A stretch of DNA of 57,392 nucleotides from Jhaorihella thermophila (GTDB lineage: Bacteria > Pseudomonadota > Alphaproteobacteria > Rhodobacterales > Rhodobacteraceae), in assembly GCF_900108275.1 (NCBI RefSeq), contig NZ_FNVD01000016.1, positions 1-57,392 on the forward strand. Direction: 5' to 3'. The notes below the pieces were generated by a model. It ran no database searches. It saw only the letters and a program-made list of their open reading frames with translations, and was not told the DNA's origin. Of the stretch, positions 7,255-16,891 are shown one piece after another. Each line of letters starts with the position of its first letter. Within the stretch, counting starts at the first letter, position 1. The position numbers were made by a program, and so were the translations under genes.

Positions 7255-9059
7255 CGCACGCTCCCCAGCGCGGTCGCGCGTTGCAGCTGTTCGTGGTTGG
7301 CGACCATCTTTCGCAGCACCTCGTCCCTGGGGCCAAAGGCCGTGGCCGTCCCGTGTTCCAGCACCAGCAGCGTGTCGCATTCCTGGATCGCGGCGGGGCG
7401 GTGGGCCATGATGATCACCGCGCGGCCGTCTTCCTTGATCTGCCGGATCGCCCGGTTCAAGGCCGCCGAGCCTTCGGCATCGAGATTCGAGTTCGGCTCG
7501 TCCAAGATCACGATCACCGGGTCGGCATAGAGCGCACGGGCCAGCGCGATCCGCTGCATCTGCCCGCCGGACATCCGGCCGCCACCGGGGCTGACCATCG
7601 TGTCATAGCCGTCGGGGAGCTGCAGGATCATCTCGTGCGCGGCGGCCTTTTTCGCGGCCGCGACGATCTTTTCGTCGTCGCGGTTCGGGTCCAGCCGGGC
7701 AATGTTTTCGGCGATCGTGCCTTCGAAGAGCCGCACCTGTTGCGGCAGGTACCCGACATGGCGGCCCAACACGTCGGGATCGTATTGGTCCAGCGTCGCC
7801 CCGTCCAACCGGATCGCGCCGCCCGCCGGCATCCAGACGCCGGTGAGCGCACGCGCCAGCGTAGATTTGCCCGCACCCGATGGTCCGATCACGCCGACCG
7901 CCTGTCCCGGCTCGACGGTGAAGGACACCGATTTCAGTTGCGCGCGCGTGTCGCCCGGCGGCACCACCGTCAGCCCCTGCACCTGCAGACGCGCCCGGGG
8001 TTTCGGCAGGGCGGTGCGGGGTGCTTCTGGCGGCACCTTGCCCAGAAGTTCGGCCAGGGTCTTCCAGCCACGCCGGGCGCGTTGCACCAGCGGCCACTGG
8101 CCGATGATGATCTCGATCGGCGCGAGCGCCCGCCCCAGCAGGATCGACGCGGCGATCATCGTGCCGGCGGTGACCTCGCCCCGCAGCACCAGATAGGCGC
8201 CCAGCCCCAGCATTGCCGATTGCAAAAACAGGCGCAGGGTTTTGGTGAGGCTGGAAAACCTGCCCGAGACATCACCCGACTTCACGGTTTCCGTCAGCGA
8301 TTCGTCACGGCGTCCCTTCCAGCGCAGGAAGGCGGCGCCACGCATGCCCATGGACTGGATCGTCTCGGCCTCGTTGCGGATTTCGTCGGCGACCAGCCCG
8401 GCCCTTTGGGTGGCGATGCCGGCTTTCAGCACCGGCGTCCGCGAGAAGATTTGGTTGAACAGCGTGATCAGGATCAGCAGCGCCCCGCCCGCCACCGCCA
8501 GCCAACCCAGCCAGGGGTGGAAGATGAAGATCCCGAACAGAAAGACCGGCGTCCAGGGCAGGTCGAAGATCGACATCAGCACCGGCGAAGCGATCAGCCG
8601 CTGCACCGATTCCAGATCGGCCAGCCCGGTCTGCGCTACCGGATCGTTCGACACGGCGGACCGGCGCACCATCGCATCGAACACGCGCCGGTCCAGCGCG
8701 GACTGGAACCGCGCCCCGAGCCGCGCCATGATTCGCCCGCGCGAATAGTCGAGAATCCCCATCACGCCGTAAAGGAAGGCGACCAGAAGGGTCAGGGCGA
8801 TCAGCGTTGCCTCGGACCGGCTGCCCAGCACGCGGTCATAGACCTGCAGCATGTAAAGCGGCCCGGTCAGCATCAACAAGTTGGCGAAAAAGCTGAAAAG
8901 CGCGACGAACCAATACAGATGCCGGCCCTGTCCGAGGGCCCGTTTCAGTTCGTCTCTTCCCTGCATGGGGCCGTGGGTCACGTGATATCCTTCCATCCGG
9001 ATTTCATTCGGGCCGCCCATTTGCGGCGGTCTTTGGAAGACCTGTTTCAAATTCGCCAC
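7251..9059 (-). CDS. Type I secretion system permease/ATPase (PrtD-like ABC exporter)
   Basis: This is an ABC exporter half-transporter with fused membrane and ATPase domains that drives one-step protein secretion. Family landmarks are LLMLTGPLYMLQVYDRVLGS in the first membrane region, Walker A GPSGAGKST near residue 390, signature SGGQMQR, Walker B VIVILDEPNSNLD near 515 and the switch HRP. The GTG at 9059 gives 602 residues but has no clear ribosome site. The family usually begins at the MQGRDEL position (ATG 8966), so the start is uncertain. It is the first gene of the pair with the HlyD adaptor and runs divergently from mlaA. Confidence 0.92.
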   Translation of the reverse strand: MANLKQVFQRPPQMGGPNEIRMEGYHVTHGPMQGRDELKRALGQGRHLYWFVALFSFFANLLMLTGPLYMLQVYDRVLGSRSEATLIALTLLVAFLYGVMGILDYSRGRIMARLGARFQSALDRRVFDAMVRRSAVSNDPVAQTGLADLESVQRLIASPVLMSIFDLPWTPVFLFGIFIFHPWLGWLAVAGGALLILITLFNQIFSRTPVLKAGIATQRAGLVADEIRNEAETIQSMGMRGAAFLRWKGRRDESLTETVKSGDVSGRFSSLTKTLRLFLQSAMLGLGAYLVLRGEVTAGTMIAASILLGRALAPIEIIIGQWPLVQRARRGWKTLAELLGKVPPEAPRTALPKPRARLQVQGLTVVPPGDTRAQLKSVSFTVEPGQAVGVIGPSGAGKSTLARALTGVWMPAGGAIRLDGATLDQYDPDVLGRHVGYLPQQVRLFEGTIAENIARLDPNRDDEKIVAAAKKAAAHEMILQLPDGYDTMVSPGGGRMSGGQMQRIALARALYADPVIVILDEPNSNLDAEGSAALNRAIRQIKEDGRAVIIMAHRPAAIQECDTLLVLEHGTATAFGPRDEVLRKMVANHEQLQRATALGSVR

Positions 9060-9157
9060 ATTTCGAGTAAGTCAAAGCTCGCCATCTTTGAACCAAGATC
9101 CATTGATATGGTTGAAGCTTTGCTGATTCCCGCTCAAGGACATGATCGGAACACGTC

Positions 9158-9928
9158 TTGAAACGCATCGGATTGATACCGGAACGCATCCTGTCGGCGC
9201 TTGCCGTGCTGTCGGTCGCTCTGCTGTCCGCCTGTGCCGCGCCGACACCCGGCGCGCAGACCAGCGGGGCCGTGTATGACCCCTACGAAGAAACGAACCG
9301 CAAGATCCACGGCTTCAACGTGGCGCTGGACAAGGCTTTCGTTCGGTCCGCGTCCAAGGGTTACACGACGGTCGTACCCGAACCGATGCTCGACAGCGTG
9401 ACGTATTTTTCCGACAATCTGTCGATGCCGTCGGCCTTCGTGAACTCCTTGCTGCAAGGAAATTTCAAACGGGCGGGAACGGCTGCGCTGCGATTCGCGC
9501 TGAACTCGACCATCGGCTTTGCCGGCCTGGCCGATCCGGCGACCGATTTCGGCATTCCGCCGGCCGACACCGATTTCGGCGAAACCCTGCATGTCTGGGG
9601 CTTTGGCGAAGGCCCCTTCGTCATGCTGCCGATCTATGGCCCATCGACCTCGCGGGATGCGATCGGGGTCGTCACCGATCTGTTCACCAATCCGCTGTCC
9701 TATGCGCCGCAGCGCCCGATCAAGAACATCGGCGTCTGGGCCCGGGCGCTTGACCAGATGGGAAATCGCGGGCGCTATTCCGACGTGGTGGATTCGATCC
9801 TATATGACAGCGCGGACAGTTACGCACAGTTGCGCACGATCTACCTGCAGAACCGGCGGTTCGAGTTGGGGGAAACGGACGCCGCCAGCGAGATTGATCC
9901 ATATGCGCTGGATACCGAGGGATTTTGA
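9158..9928 (+). CDS. mlaA: MlaA (VacJ) family lipoprotein
   Basis: MlaA sits in the outer membrane and passes misplaced phospholipids to periplasmic MlaC for return to the inner membrane. The 256-residue protein has a lipoprotein signal with lipobox LLSAC (Cys26), then YDPYEETNRKIHGFN and the family blocks TIGFAGLADPATDFG and GPFVMLPIYGPSTSRDA. I read a TTG start at 9158 with CGGA seven bases upstream; no in-frame ATG gives a signal peptide. It is followed three bases later by the MlaC gene; the MlaFEDB ABC transporter genes are not in the window. Confidence 0.93.
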   Translation: MKRIGLIPERILSALAVLSVALLSACAAPTPGAQTSGAVYDPYEETNRKIHGFNVALDKAFVRSASKGYTTVVPEPMLDSVTYFSDNLSMPSAFVNSLLQGNFKRAGTAALRFALNSTIGFAGLADPATDFGIPPADTDFGETLHVWGFGEGPFVMLPIYGPSTSRDAIGVVTDLFTNPLSYAPQRPIKNIGVWARALDQMGNRGRYSDVVDSILYDSADSYAQLRTIYLQNRRFELGETDAASEIDPYALDTEGF

Positions 9929-9931
9929 GCC

Positions 9932-10540
9932 ATGAATGACCTGAACCGCCGCACCGTGATGACCGGTATCGCCGCCGCCGCGCTCTCGACTGCGGCGCTG
10001 CCGCGCGCCGCGGTCGCGGCGCTGACCGAGGCCCGTGCCCGGCAATTGATCGACCAGGTGGTGACCGACATCAACCGCGTCATCGCCTCGGGCAAGCCCG
10101 AAGAGGCAATGTATGCCGATTTCGAGCGCATCTTCGCCAAATACGCCGATACGGCCTATATCGCCGCCTATGCGCTGGGGGCGGACGGGCGCCGCGCAAC
10201 GGCGGCGCAGAAAAAGGCGTTCAGCAAGGCGTTTCAGTCCTACCTTGCACGCAAATACGGCAAGCGGTTTCGCGAATTCATCGGCGGCAGGCTCGAGGTG
10301 CAGAGCGTGCGAAAGGTGAAAAGGTGGTACGAGGTCAAGACCATCGCCTATCTGCGCGGGCAGGCGCCGTTCGAAGTCACCTTCCTGGTGTCCGAGCGCA
10401 CCGGCAAGGACAAGTTCTTCAACATGTTCGTCGAAGGGGTGAACATGCTTCTGACCGAGCGGACCGAGATAGGCGCGATGCTGGACGCACGCCGCGGCGA
10501 CATCGACGCGATGATCAGGGATCTCAGGCGCGCGGGCTGA
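9932..10540 (+). CDS. mlaC: MlaC-like phospholipid-binding protein (ABC toluene-tolerance family), Tat-exported
   Basis: This periplasmic carrier shuttles phospholipids between MlaA and the inner-membrane Mla transporter. The 202-residue protein carries a twin-arginine signal (NRRTVMTGIAAAALSTAALP, cleavage near residue 29), unusual in that the E. coli homologue uses Sec. The body matches the Ttg2D/MlaC fold: YARKYGKRF-like block (YLARKYGKRFREFIGG), YEVKTIAYLRG and a C-terminal KFFNMFVEGVNMLLTERTE. It starts three bases after mlaA and is clearly co-transcribed. It converges on the PBP1A gene, whose stop is at 10541. Confidence 0.9.
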   Translation: MNDLNRRTVMTGIAAAALSTAALPRAAVAALTEARARQLIDQVVTDINRVIASGKPEEAMYADFERIFAKYADTAYIAAYALGADGRRATAAQKKAFSKAFQSYLARKYGKRFREFIGGRLEVQSVRKVKRWYEVKTIAYLRGQAPFEVTFLVSERTGKDKFFNMFVEGVNMLLTERTEIGAMLDARRGDIDAMIRDLRRAG

Positions 10541-12763
10541 TCATCGGTTGACGGTGGGCGCGGGTCGCCCGCCGCCACCGCCGAAAATGTCCTGAAGCAG
10601 CTGGTCCACGGCCCGGCCCAGCCCCCCGATCGGGTCGTTTCCGCGGGGGCGCGTCGGCGGTGAAGGCGGGTCCATCGGCAGCGGGCGGGGCGGCAGGCCT
10701 TCGTTGATGCGCTGCATCGCTTCGCGCCAGATCTCGGCCGGCAGACCGCCGCCCGTGACGCCTGACAGCGGCGTGTTGTCGTCGTATCCCATCCATACGC
10801 CCACCACATAATCCGCGGTAAAGCCGATGAACCAGGCATCCCGCGCGGCCTGGGTGGTCCCGGTCTTGCCGGCGGCCTGGCGGTCGGGCAGGGCGGCGCG
10901 GCGGCCCGATCCCTGCGAGACGACCTTTTCCATCATCCAGATCAGCTGTCGCGCGGCGGATTCGCGGATCACCCGTTCCCGGATGCCGCCGCCCGCGCCC
11001 ATCAGCGGCGCGTCGTCGCCGCGCAGGCGCAGTTCGACCAGACCATAGGGTTTGACCGCCTGACCGCCGTTCAGGATCCCCGCATAGGCTGCCGTCATCT
11101 CGATCAGCGTGGCTTCTGACACCCCCAGCGCCAGCGCCGGTCCCTCGGCCAGATCGCCGCTCAGGCCGAAACCGTTGGCCACCTTGCGAACGTTTTCCAG
11201 CCCCACGGCCTCGGCCACTTTCACGGCGGGAACGTTCAGCGAATCCCTCAGCGCCCGGGTCAGCGTGACTTCGCCGTAATACTTGCCCGAGTAATTCTTG
11301 GGGCACCACCGGCCCGATCCGGGGATGTTTTCGCAGAAAGGTTCGTCCAGCACCGTGTCCAACGGCGAGCCATAGGGCGGCTGGCCGAGATCCAGCGCCG
11401 TGGCATAGACGAAGGGCTTGAACGCCGACCCGGTCTGACGCCGGGCCTGGGTGGCGCGGTTGAACACGCCCGACACGCGCGTCTTGCGCCCGCCCACCAT
11501 CGCCCGCACCGCGCCGTCGGCCGACATCACCACGATCGCCGCCTGCGCCTTCGACCCCTCGCGCACGCGTTCCTGGAACACGAATTGCAGCGCCTCTTCG
11601 GCCGAAGCCTGGATGCGTGGATCCAGCGTCGTGCGGATCACCACGTCCTCTGTCGTGTTGTCGCCGAAATAGCTGGGGATCTCGCCCATCAGCCAGTCGG
11701 CAAAATACCCTCCCGCGCGGGCGCGAGCGGCCTCGGACAGCTCGGCTGGATGCGCGCGGGCCAAGGCCGCCTGCTGCGGGGTCAGATAGCCCTGTTCCTC
11801 CATCAGCCCGATGATCAGGTTGGCCCGGCCTTGGGCGCGGGCGAGGTTGTTGGTGGGCGCATAACGCGTGGGCGCCTTCAGAAGCCCCGCCAGCATGGCC
11901 GCCTCGGCGGGGTTCACCTCCGCCGCCGACTTGCCGAAATAGCGCTGCGCGGCGGCCTCGAAGCCGCGCGTGCCCGCACCCAGAAAGGCGCGGTTCATGT
12001 AGATCGTCAGGATCTCGTCCTTGGAATACTTGGCTTCCATCGCCATGGCAAAGACCGCCTCCTTGATCTTGCGCCACAGGGTGGTCTGGCGGCAGTCGGC
12101 TTCGTATTCGGCTTCGGATTTCCACTGCTTCGGATCATAGGGGCGGCCCAGGCACAACAGCTTGGCGGTCTGCTGGGTGATGGTCGAACCGCCATTGCCC
12201 TGCAACGGCCCGCGCCCCTCGGACAGGTTGATGCGGATGGCGCCGGCAATCCCGATCGGGTCCACCCCGAAATGATGATAGAACCGCTTGTCCTCTGTCG
12301 CCACGATCGCGTTCTTGAGGTGCGGGGAGACGGTGTCGGTGGTGATCGCGCCGCCGAACTGATCGCCGCGCCAGGCAAAGACCTCTCCATTGCGGTCCAG
12401 CATCGTCACCGAGCCGCGCGCGCGCCCGTCCAGCAGGTCGCGGGCGTCCGGCAGATTGACGTATTGATAGGCAACCGCCAGGCCGACGATGATCGACACC
12501 ACCAGACCCGCGCGCCAGGTGACCGCCCAGACCAGCCCGAATACCCAGCGCAGCGCCGCCCTGAGCGCCCCGCGCAGCCCACCGGAGCGACCCGATGGCG
12601 GTCGCCGGCGTGTCGATTTTCGCGCGGCCCGCGGCTTGCGCGTGGTCACCGGTTTCCGCTTGGCGCCGGCCTTGCGATTGGCGGCGGATTTCTTCGTCCG
12701 CTTGGCCGATGACGCGCGCTTTTCCGCAACCAGCCGGGGCGTGCGGCGCTTGGACTCAGACAT
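10541..12763 (-). CDS. Penicillin-binding protein 1A (bifunctional peptidoglycan glycosyltransferase/transpeptidase)
   Basis: This class A PBP polymerises and crosslinks peptidoglycan at the periplasmic face of the inner membrane. The product (740 residues from ATG 12763) has an unusually Lys/Arg-rich cytoplasmic tail of about 65 residues. A membrane helix (LVVSIIVGLAVAYQYV) comes next, then the glycosyltransferase motifs EDKRFYHHFGVDP (catalytic Glu near 155) and GGSTITQQTAKLL. The transpeptidase motifs are SAFK near 443, SLN in RDSLNVP and KTGTTQ near 631. The start follows CAGGG. It ends one base from the mlaC stop. A short Gly/Pro-rich tail closes the protein. Confidence 0.95.
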   Translation of the reverse strand: MSESKRRTPRLVAEKRASSAKRTKKSAANRKAGAKRKPVTTRKPRAARKSTRRRPPSGRSGGLRGALRAALRWVFGLVWAVTWRAGLVVSIIVGLAVAYQYVNLPDARDLLDGRARGSVTMLDRNGEVFAWRGDQFGGAITTDTVSPHLKNAIVATEDKRFYHHFGVDPIGIAGAIRINLSEGRGPLQGNGGSTITQQTAKLLCLGRPYDPKQWKSEAEYEADCRQTTLWRKIKEAVFAMAMEAKYSKDEILTIYMNRAFLGAGTRGFEAAAQRYFGKSAAEVNPAEAAMLAGLLKAPTRYAPTNNLARAQGRANLIIGLMEEQGYLTPQQAALARAHPAELSEAARARAGGYFADWLMGEIPSYFGDNTTEDVVIRTTLDPRIQASAEEALQFVFQERVREGSKAQAAIVVMSADGAVRAMVGGRKTRVSGVFNRATQARRQTGSAFKPFVYATALDLGQPPYGSPLDTVLDEPFCENIPGSGRWCPKNYSGKYYGEVTLTRALRDSLNVPAVKVAEAVGLENVRKVANGFGLSGDLAEGPALALGVSEATLIEMTAAYAGILNGGQAVKPYGLVELRLRGDDAPLMGAGGGIRERVIRESAARQLIWMMEKVVSQGSGRRAALPDRQAAGKTGTTQAARDAWFIGFTADYVVGVWMGYDDNTPLSGVTGGGLPAEIWREAMQRINEGLPPRPLPMDPPSPPTRPRGNDPIGGLGRAVDQLLQDIFGGGGGRPAPTVNR

Positions 12764-13012
12764 GCTCAACCCTGCCCGGTGTCGATTGTTTGCGCCAATC
12801 TAACCCGCCTTGCCCGGATTGTAGAGGGGCGGTTTCCGCATGGATGCGGTTCAGGAGGTGATGAAAAAATAATCATCTGGTCAAAATAGTGCAAAAATTG
12901 TGCAGTTTTCCAGATGGAATGATCGGAGGAGCGGGCGGTTTCGTTTCATTTTTCGCGCTGCAGCGATGTTCTTGGGCCGTGGCGGATGACCTGCCAATTG
13001 AAGGGGAAAGAC
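12764..13012. other. Divergent PBP1A/glnK intergenic region with an interrupted inverted repeat
   Basis: CATCTGG at 12874-12880 pairs with CCAGATG at 12910-12916. The inner bases AAAA and TTTT extend the pairing, around a central stretch holding two TGTGCA/AGTGCA-like half sites. This could be a regulatory site for the nitrogen-controlled glnK promoter. I did not find a convincing sigma-54 -24/-12 element or a full NtrC consensus here, so the role is a guess. Confidence 0.3.
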
Positions 13013-13351
13013 GTGAAACTGATCATTGCGACGATCAAGCCGTTCAAGCTGGAGGAGGTCCGCGCGGCGCTGACCGATGCCGGCGTGCGCGGCATGATGG
13101 TGACGGAAATCAAGGGGTTCGGCTCGCAGTCGGGCCATACCGAGATCTATCGCGGCGCGGAATACGAGGTGAATTTCGTGCCCAAGGTCAAGCTGGAAAT
13201 CGTGGTGCCCGCGGCCGAGGCCGACGCGGTGGTCGAAACCATCGCCAGCACGGCCAGAACCGGAAAGATCGGCGACGGCAAGATCTTTGTGCTGGACGTG
13301 GAAAAGGCGATGCGCGTGCGCACCGGCGAAACCGACGAGGACGCGCTGTGA
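13013..13351 (+). CDS. glnK: Nitrogen regulatory protein P-II (GlnK/GlnB)
   Basis: P-II is a small trimeric signal protein that reads 2-oxoglutarate and ATP/ADP and controls the ammonium channel, glutamine synthetase adenylylation and NtrB. The 112-residue size is exactly standard. The T-loop HTEIYRGAEYEVNF carries Tyr51, the uridylylation site, and the C-terminal signature TGKIGDGKIFV is present. The GTG start at 13013 follows AGGGGAAAG, and MKLIIATIKPFKLEEV is the canonical beginning. An ATG further upstream would add non-conserved residues. Pairing with amtB immediately downstream marks it as the GlnK-type paralogue. Confidence 0.95.
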   Translation: MKLIIATIKPFKLEEVRAALTDAGVRGMMVTEIKGFGSQSGHTEIYRGAEYEVNFVPKVKLEIVVPAAEADAVVETIASTARTGKIGDGKIFVLDVEKAMRVRTGETDEDAL

Positions 13352-13380
13352 CCTGCGCCGGAACAATCAAGGAAAGAACG

Positions 13381-14703
<1,323 letters not shown>

Positions 14704-14716
14704 CCCGAAGCGGAGA

Positions 14717-14772
14717 GGGCCGGCATACCGCCGGCCCGCCCCGACAGCCGCGATCCTCCGGTCGCGGCTGTC
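14717..14772 (+). other. Two consecutive GC-rich stem-loops after amtB
   Basis: The first is GGGCCGGC-N5-GCCGGCCC (14717-14737). The second has an 11-bp perfect stem GACAGCCGCGA / TCGCGGCTGTC with an 8-base loop (14743-14772). Neither has a T run, so they may slow RNA decay or support termination between the convergent amtB and glutathione transferase genes. Confidence 0.5.
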
Positions 14773-14790
14773 GCCATGTCCTGCCGGGGC

Positions 14791-15492
14791 TCAGCGGCGG
14801 AACAGAACGTCCTGCGCCGCGCTGTCCCACGTGGGCGCCTTGCGCAGCTCGGCCGCCAGCGCCCGGCCACGCCGCACGCCGGGGCGATTGCCGACCGTCT
14901 CGAGCCATCGCGCCATGTGCGGCTTGTCCTCCAGCGTCTGTTCCTGCCCTTCCCAGAGGCTTGCCCAGGGCCAGATCGCCATGTCGGCGATGGTGAAGTC
15001 GGGGCCGGCCACGTATTCGTTCCGCGCCAGTTGCCGGTCGAGCACGCCGTAGAGCCGCGCCACCTCGCGCCGATAGCGGTCCTTGGCATAGGGGATGTCC
15101 TGCGGGGGATCCAGCAACGGGGCGTATTTCAGGAAATGATGCGCCTGACCCGCCATCGGGCCAAGGCCCCCCATCTGCCACATGAGCCATTGTTCGACCG
15201 CGACGCGCCGGCGTTCCGTATCGCCGTAGAATCGTCCCGTCTTGCGCGCGAGATAGAGCAGGATCGCCCCCGATTCGAAGACCGAGATCGGGGCGCCGTC
15301 CGTGCCTTCGGGATCGACGATCGCCGGCATCCTGTTGTTCGGCGCGATCCTTAGGAAATCGGGGTCGAACTGGTCGCCCTTGTTGATGTCCACCAGATGC
15401 AGGTCATAGGGCAGGTCCATTTCCTCGAGCGCGATGGAGATCTTCCAGCCGTTCGGCGTGGGCCAGTAGTAGAGGTCGATGGGGCGGGGCAT
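14791..15492 (-). CDS. Glutathione S-transferase family protein (YfcG/YghU-like)
   Basis: This is a thioredoxin-fold glutathione transferase related to the Nu class, which reduces disulfides with glutathione. The 233-residue protein starts MPRPIDLYYWPTPNGWKISI, matching the TPNGWK active-site region of YfcG-type enzymes, in which Asn and not Cys or Tyr lies at the glutathione site. NNRMPAIVDPEG and the Glu-Ser pair in SVFESGAILLYLA bind glutathione. The helical C-terminal domain includes ADMAIWPWASLW. It is a single gene, divergent from the metZ leader. Confidence 0.9.
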   Translation of the reverse strand: MPRPIDLYYWPTPNGWKISIALEEMDLPYDLHLVDINKGDQFDPDFLRIAPNNRMPAIVDPEGTDGAPISVFESGAILLYLARKTGRFYGDTERRRVAVEQWLMWQMGGLGPMAGQAHHFLKYAPLLDPPQDIPYAKDRYRREVARLYGVLDRQLARNEYVAGPDFTIADMAIWPWASLWEGQEQTLEDKPHMARWLETVGNRPGVRRGRALAAELRKAPTWDSAAQDVLFRR

Positions 15493-15567
15493 GGCGGTTT
15501 CCTTCTGTCTGCGCGGTGCGATCGGGACTTGACCGCTGCCGCGCCGCGGCGTAATGCCCAGGCATCA

Positions 15568-15623
15568 GTTCGTGGCGATTTGTAACCGGATTGCGGGCCA
15601 CGTTAAACAATGCCGCTAAAAGG
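15568..15623 (+). ncRNA. SAM-II riboswitch upstream of metZ
   Basis: The segment matches the SAM-II (metA motif) consensus of alphaproteobacteria closely. The P1 arm CGTGG (15571-15575) pairs with CCACG (15598-15602), GATTTG is in the loop, and the conserved CACGTTAAACAA and CGCTAAA segments form the pseudoknot side. SAM-II binds S-adenosylmethionine and turns off methionine synthesis genes. It lies 84 bases before the metZ start, as in other members of the order. Confidence 0.9.
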
Positions 15624-15631
15624 TCAGGATG

Positions 15632-15668
15632 AAAGCCCCCTTTCGCTTGGCCGCGACGGGGGCTTTTT
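15632..15668 (+). terminator. Intrinsic terminator between the SAM-II riboswitch and metZ
   Basis: The stem AAAGCCCCC (15632-15640) pairs with GGGGGCTTT (15658-15666), followed by further T. The loop is 17 bases. Because it lies between the aptamer and the gene, it probably acts as the off-switch or sets a basal premature-stop rate; SAM-II systems are better known for blocking translation, so this is worth noting. Confidence 0.8.
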
Positions 15669-15706
15669 CATTGCGCCCGGAGGGGGCCCGGGCCGGAGGA
15701 CGGAAC

Positions 15707-16891
15707 ATGGCGGAGAGCTGGAGCAAACGCACAAAGGCGGTGCATGGCGGCACGCGCCGCAGCCAGTATGGCGAGATGAGCGAGGCGATTTTCCTCACGC
15801 AGGGTTTTGACTATCCCAGCGCCGAGGCGGCCGAAGCGCGGTTCATCGAGGCCGGCCCGGACGAGTTCATCTATGCCCGTTACGGCAATCCCACGGTGGC
15901 GATGTTCGAGGACCGCATGGCGCAGATCGAGGGGGCGGAGGACGCCTTTGCCACCGCCTCGGGCATGGCGGCGGTGAACGGGGCGTTGTGCTCGATGCTG
16001 AAGGCGGGCGACCATGTGGTCGCGGCGCGGGCGCTGTTCGGGTCGTGTCTTTACATCCTGGAAGAGATCCTGCCCCGGTTCGGGGTCGAGGTCACTTTGG
16101 TCGATGGCACGGATCTGGACCAGTGGCGCGCGGCGCTGCGCGCGGATACGCGCGCGGTGTTTTTCGAGTCCGTCTCCAACCCGACGCTCGAGGTGATCGA
16201 CGTGGCCGCCGTGGCCGATCTGGCGCACGGGGTGGGGGCCACGGTGATCGTGGACAATGTCTTTGCCACGCCGGTCTTTTCCGACGCCATCGCGCAGGGG
16301 GCCGACTTGGTGGTCTATTCGGCGACGAAACATATCGACGGGCAGGGCCGAGCGCTGGGTGGCGTGATCCTGGGGCGCCGCGCGTTCATCCGCAAGACGG
16401 TCGAGCCTTACATGAAGCACACGGGCGGGTCGATGTCGCCCTTCAATGCCTGGGTCATGCTCAAGGGGCTGGAAACCCTGTCGCTGCGGGTGAACGCGCA
16501 GGCCGATACGGCGCTGGCTGTGGCGGATGCGCTGATCGGGCATTCGGGGCTGGCGCGCGTGATCTATCCGGGCCATCCCAGCCACGCCCAGCACGCGCTG
16601 TGCGTCCGGCAGATGGGCAAGGGCGGCACGGTGGTGTCGCTGGAGCTGAAGGGCGGCAAGGAGGCGGCGTTCCGTTTCCTCGACGCGCTGACGATCGCGC
16701 GGATTTCCAACAATCTGGGCGATGCCAAGACGATCGTGACCCATCCGGCCACCACCACCCACCAGCGCCTGCCGGACGAACGGAAGGCGGCGCTGGGGAT
16801 CACGCCGGGGCTTGTGCGAGTGTCGATGGGGCTGGAGGACACGGGCGATCTGATCGCGGATTTCCGGCAGGCGCTGGAGGCGGCATCGTAA
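15707..16891 (+). CDS. metZ: O-succinylhomoserine sulfhydrylase
   Basis: This PLP-dependent enzyme makes homocysteine directly from O-succinyl (or acetyl) homoserine and sulfide. The 394-residue protein has YARYGNPTVAMFEDRMAQIE (phosphate-binding Tyr/Arg), the substrate region ASGMAAVNGA, the PLP lysine in YSATKHIDGQGRALGGV and THPATTTHQRL near the end. The ATG at 15707 is preceded by GGAGGA. A longer in-frame start would lie inside the riboswitch terminator and is rejected. The SAM-II riboswitch directly upstream supports the methionine pathway assignment. Confidence 0.94.
   Translation: MAESWSKRTKAVHGGTRRSQYGEMSEAIFLTQGFDYPSAEAAEARFIEAGPDEFIYARYGNPTVAMFEDRMAQIEGAEDAFATASGMAAVNGALCSMLKAGDHVVAARALFGSCLYILEEILPRFGVEVTLVDGTDLDQWRAALRADTRAVFFESVSNPTLEVIDVAAVADLAHGVGATVIVDNVFATPVFSDAIAQGADLVVYSATKHIDGQGRALGGVILGRRAFIRKTVEPYMKHTGGSMSPFNAWVMLKGLETLSLRVNAQADTALAVADALIGHSGLARVIYPGHPSHAQHALCVRQMGKGGTVVSLELKGGKEAAFRFLDALTIARISNNLGDAKTIVTHPATTTHQRLPDERKAALGITPGLVRVSMGLEDTGDLIADFRQALEAAS

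Noticed and set aside
12901-12960. A sigma-54 promoter for glnK
   Set aside because: No GG-N10-GC core with acceptable TGGCAC/TTGC context was found at the right spacing.
15629-15706. Longer N-terminus for MetZ beginning in the leader
   Set aside because: The added residues would be translated from the terminator hairpin, and the ATG at 15707 has a clear GGAGGA site and the usual protein start.
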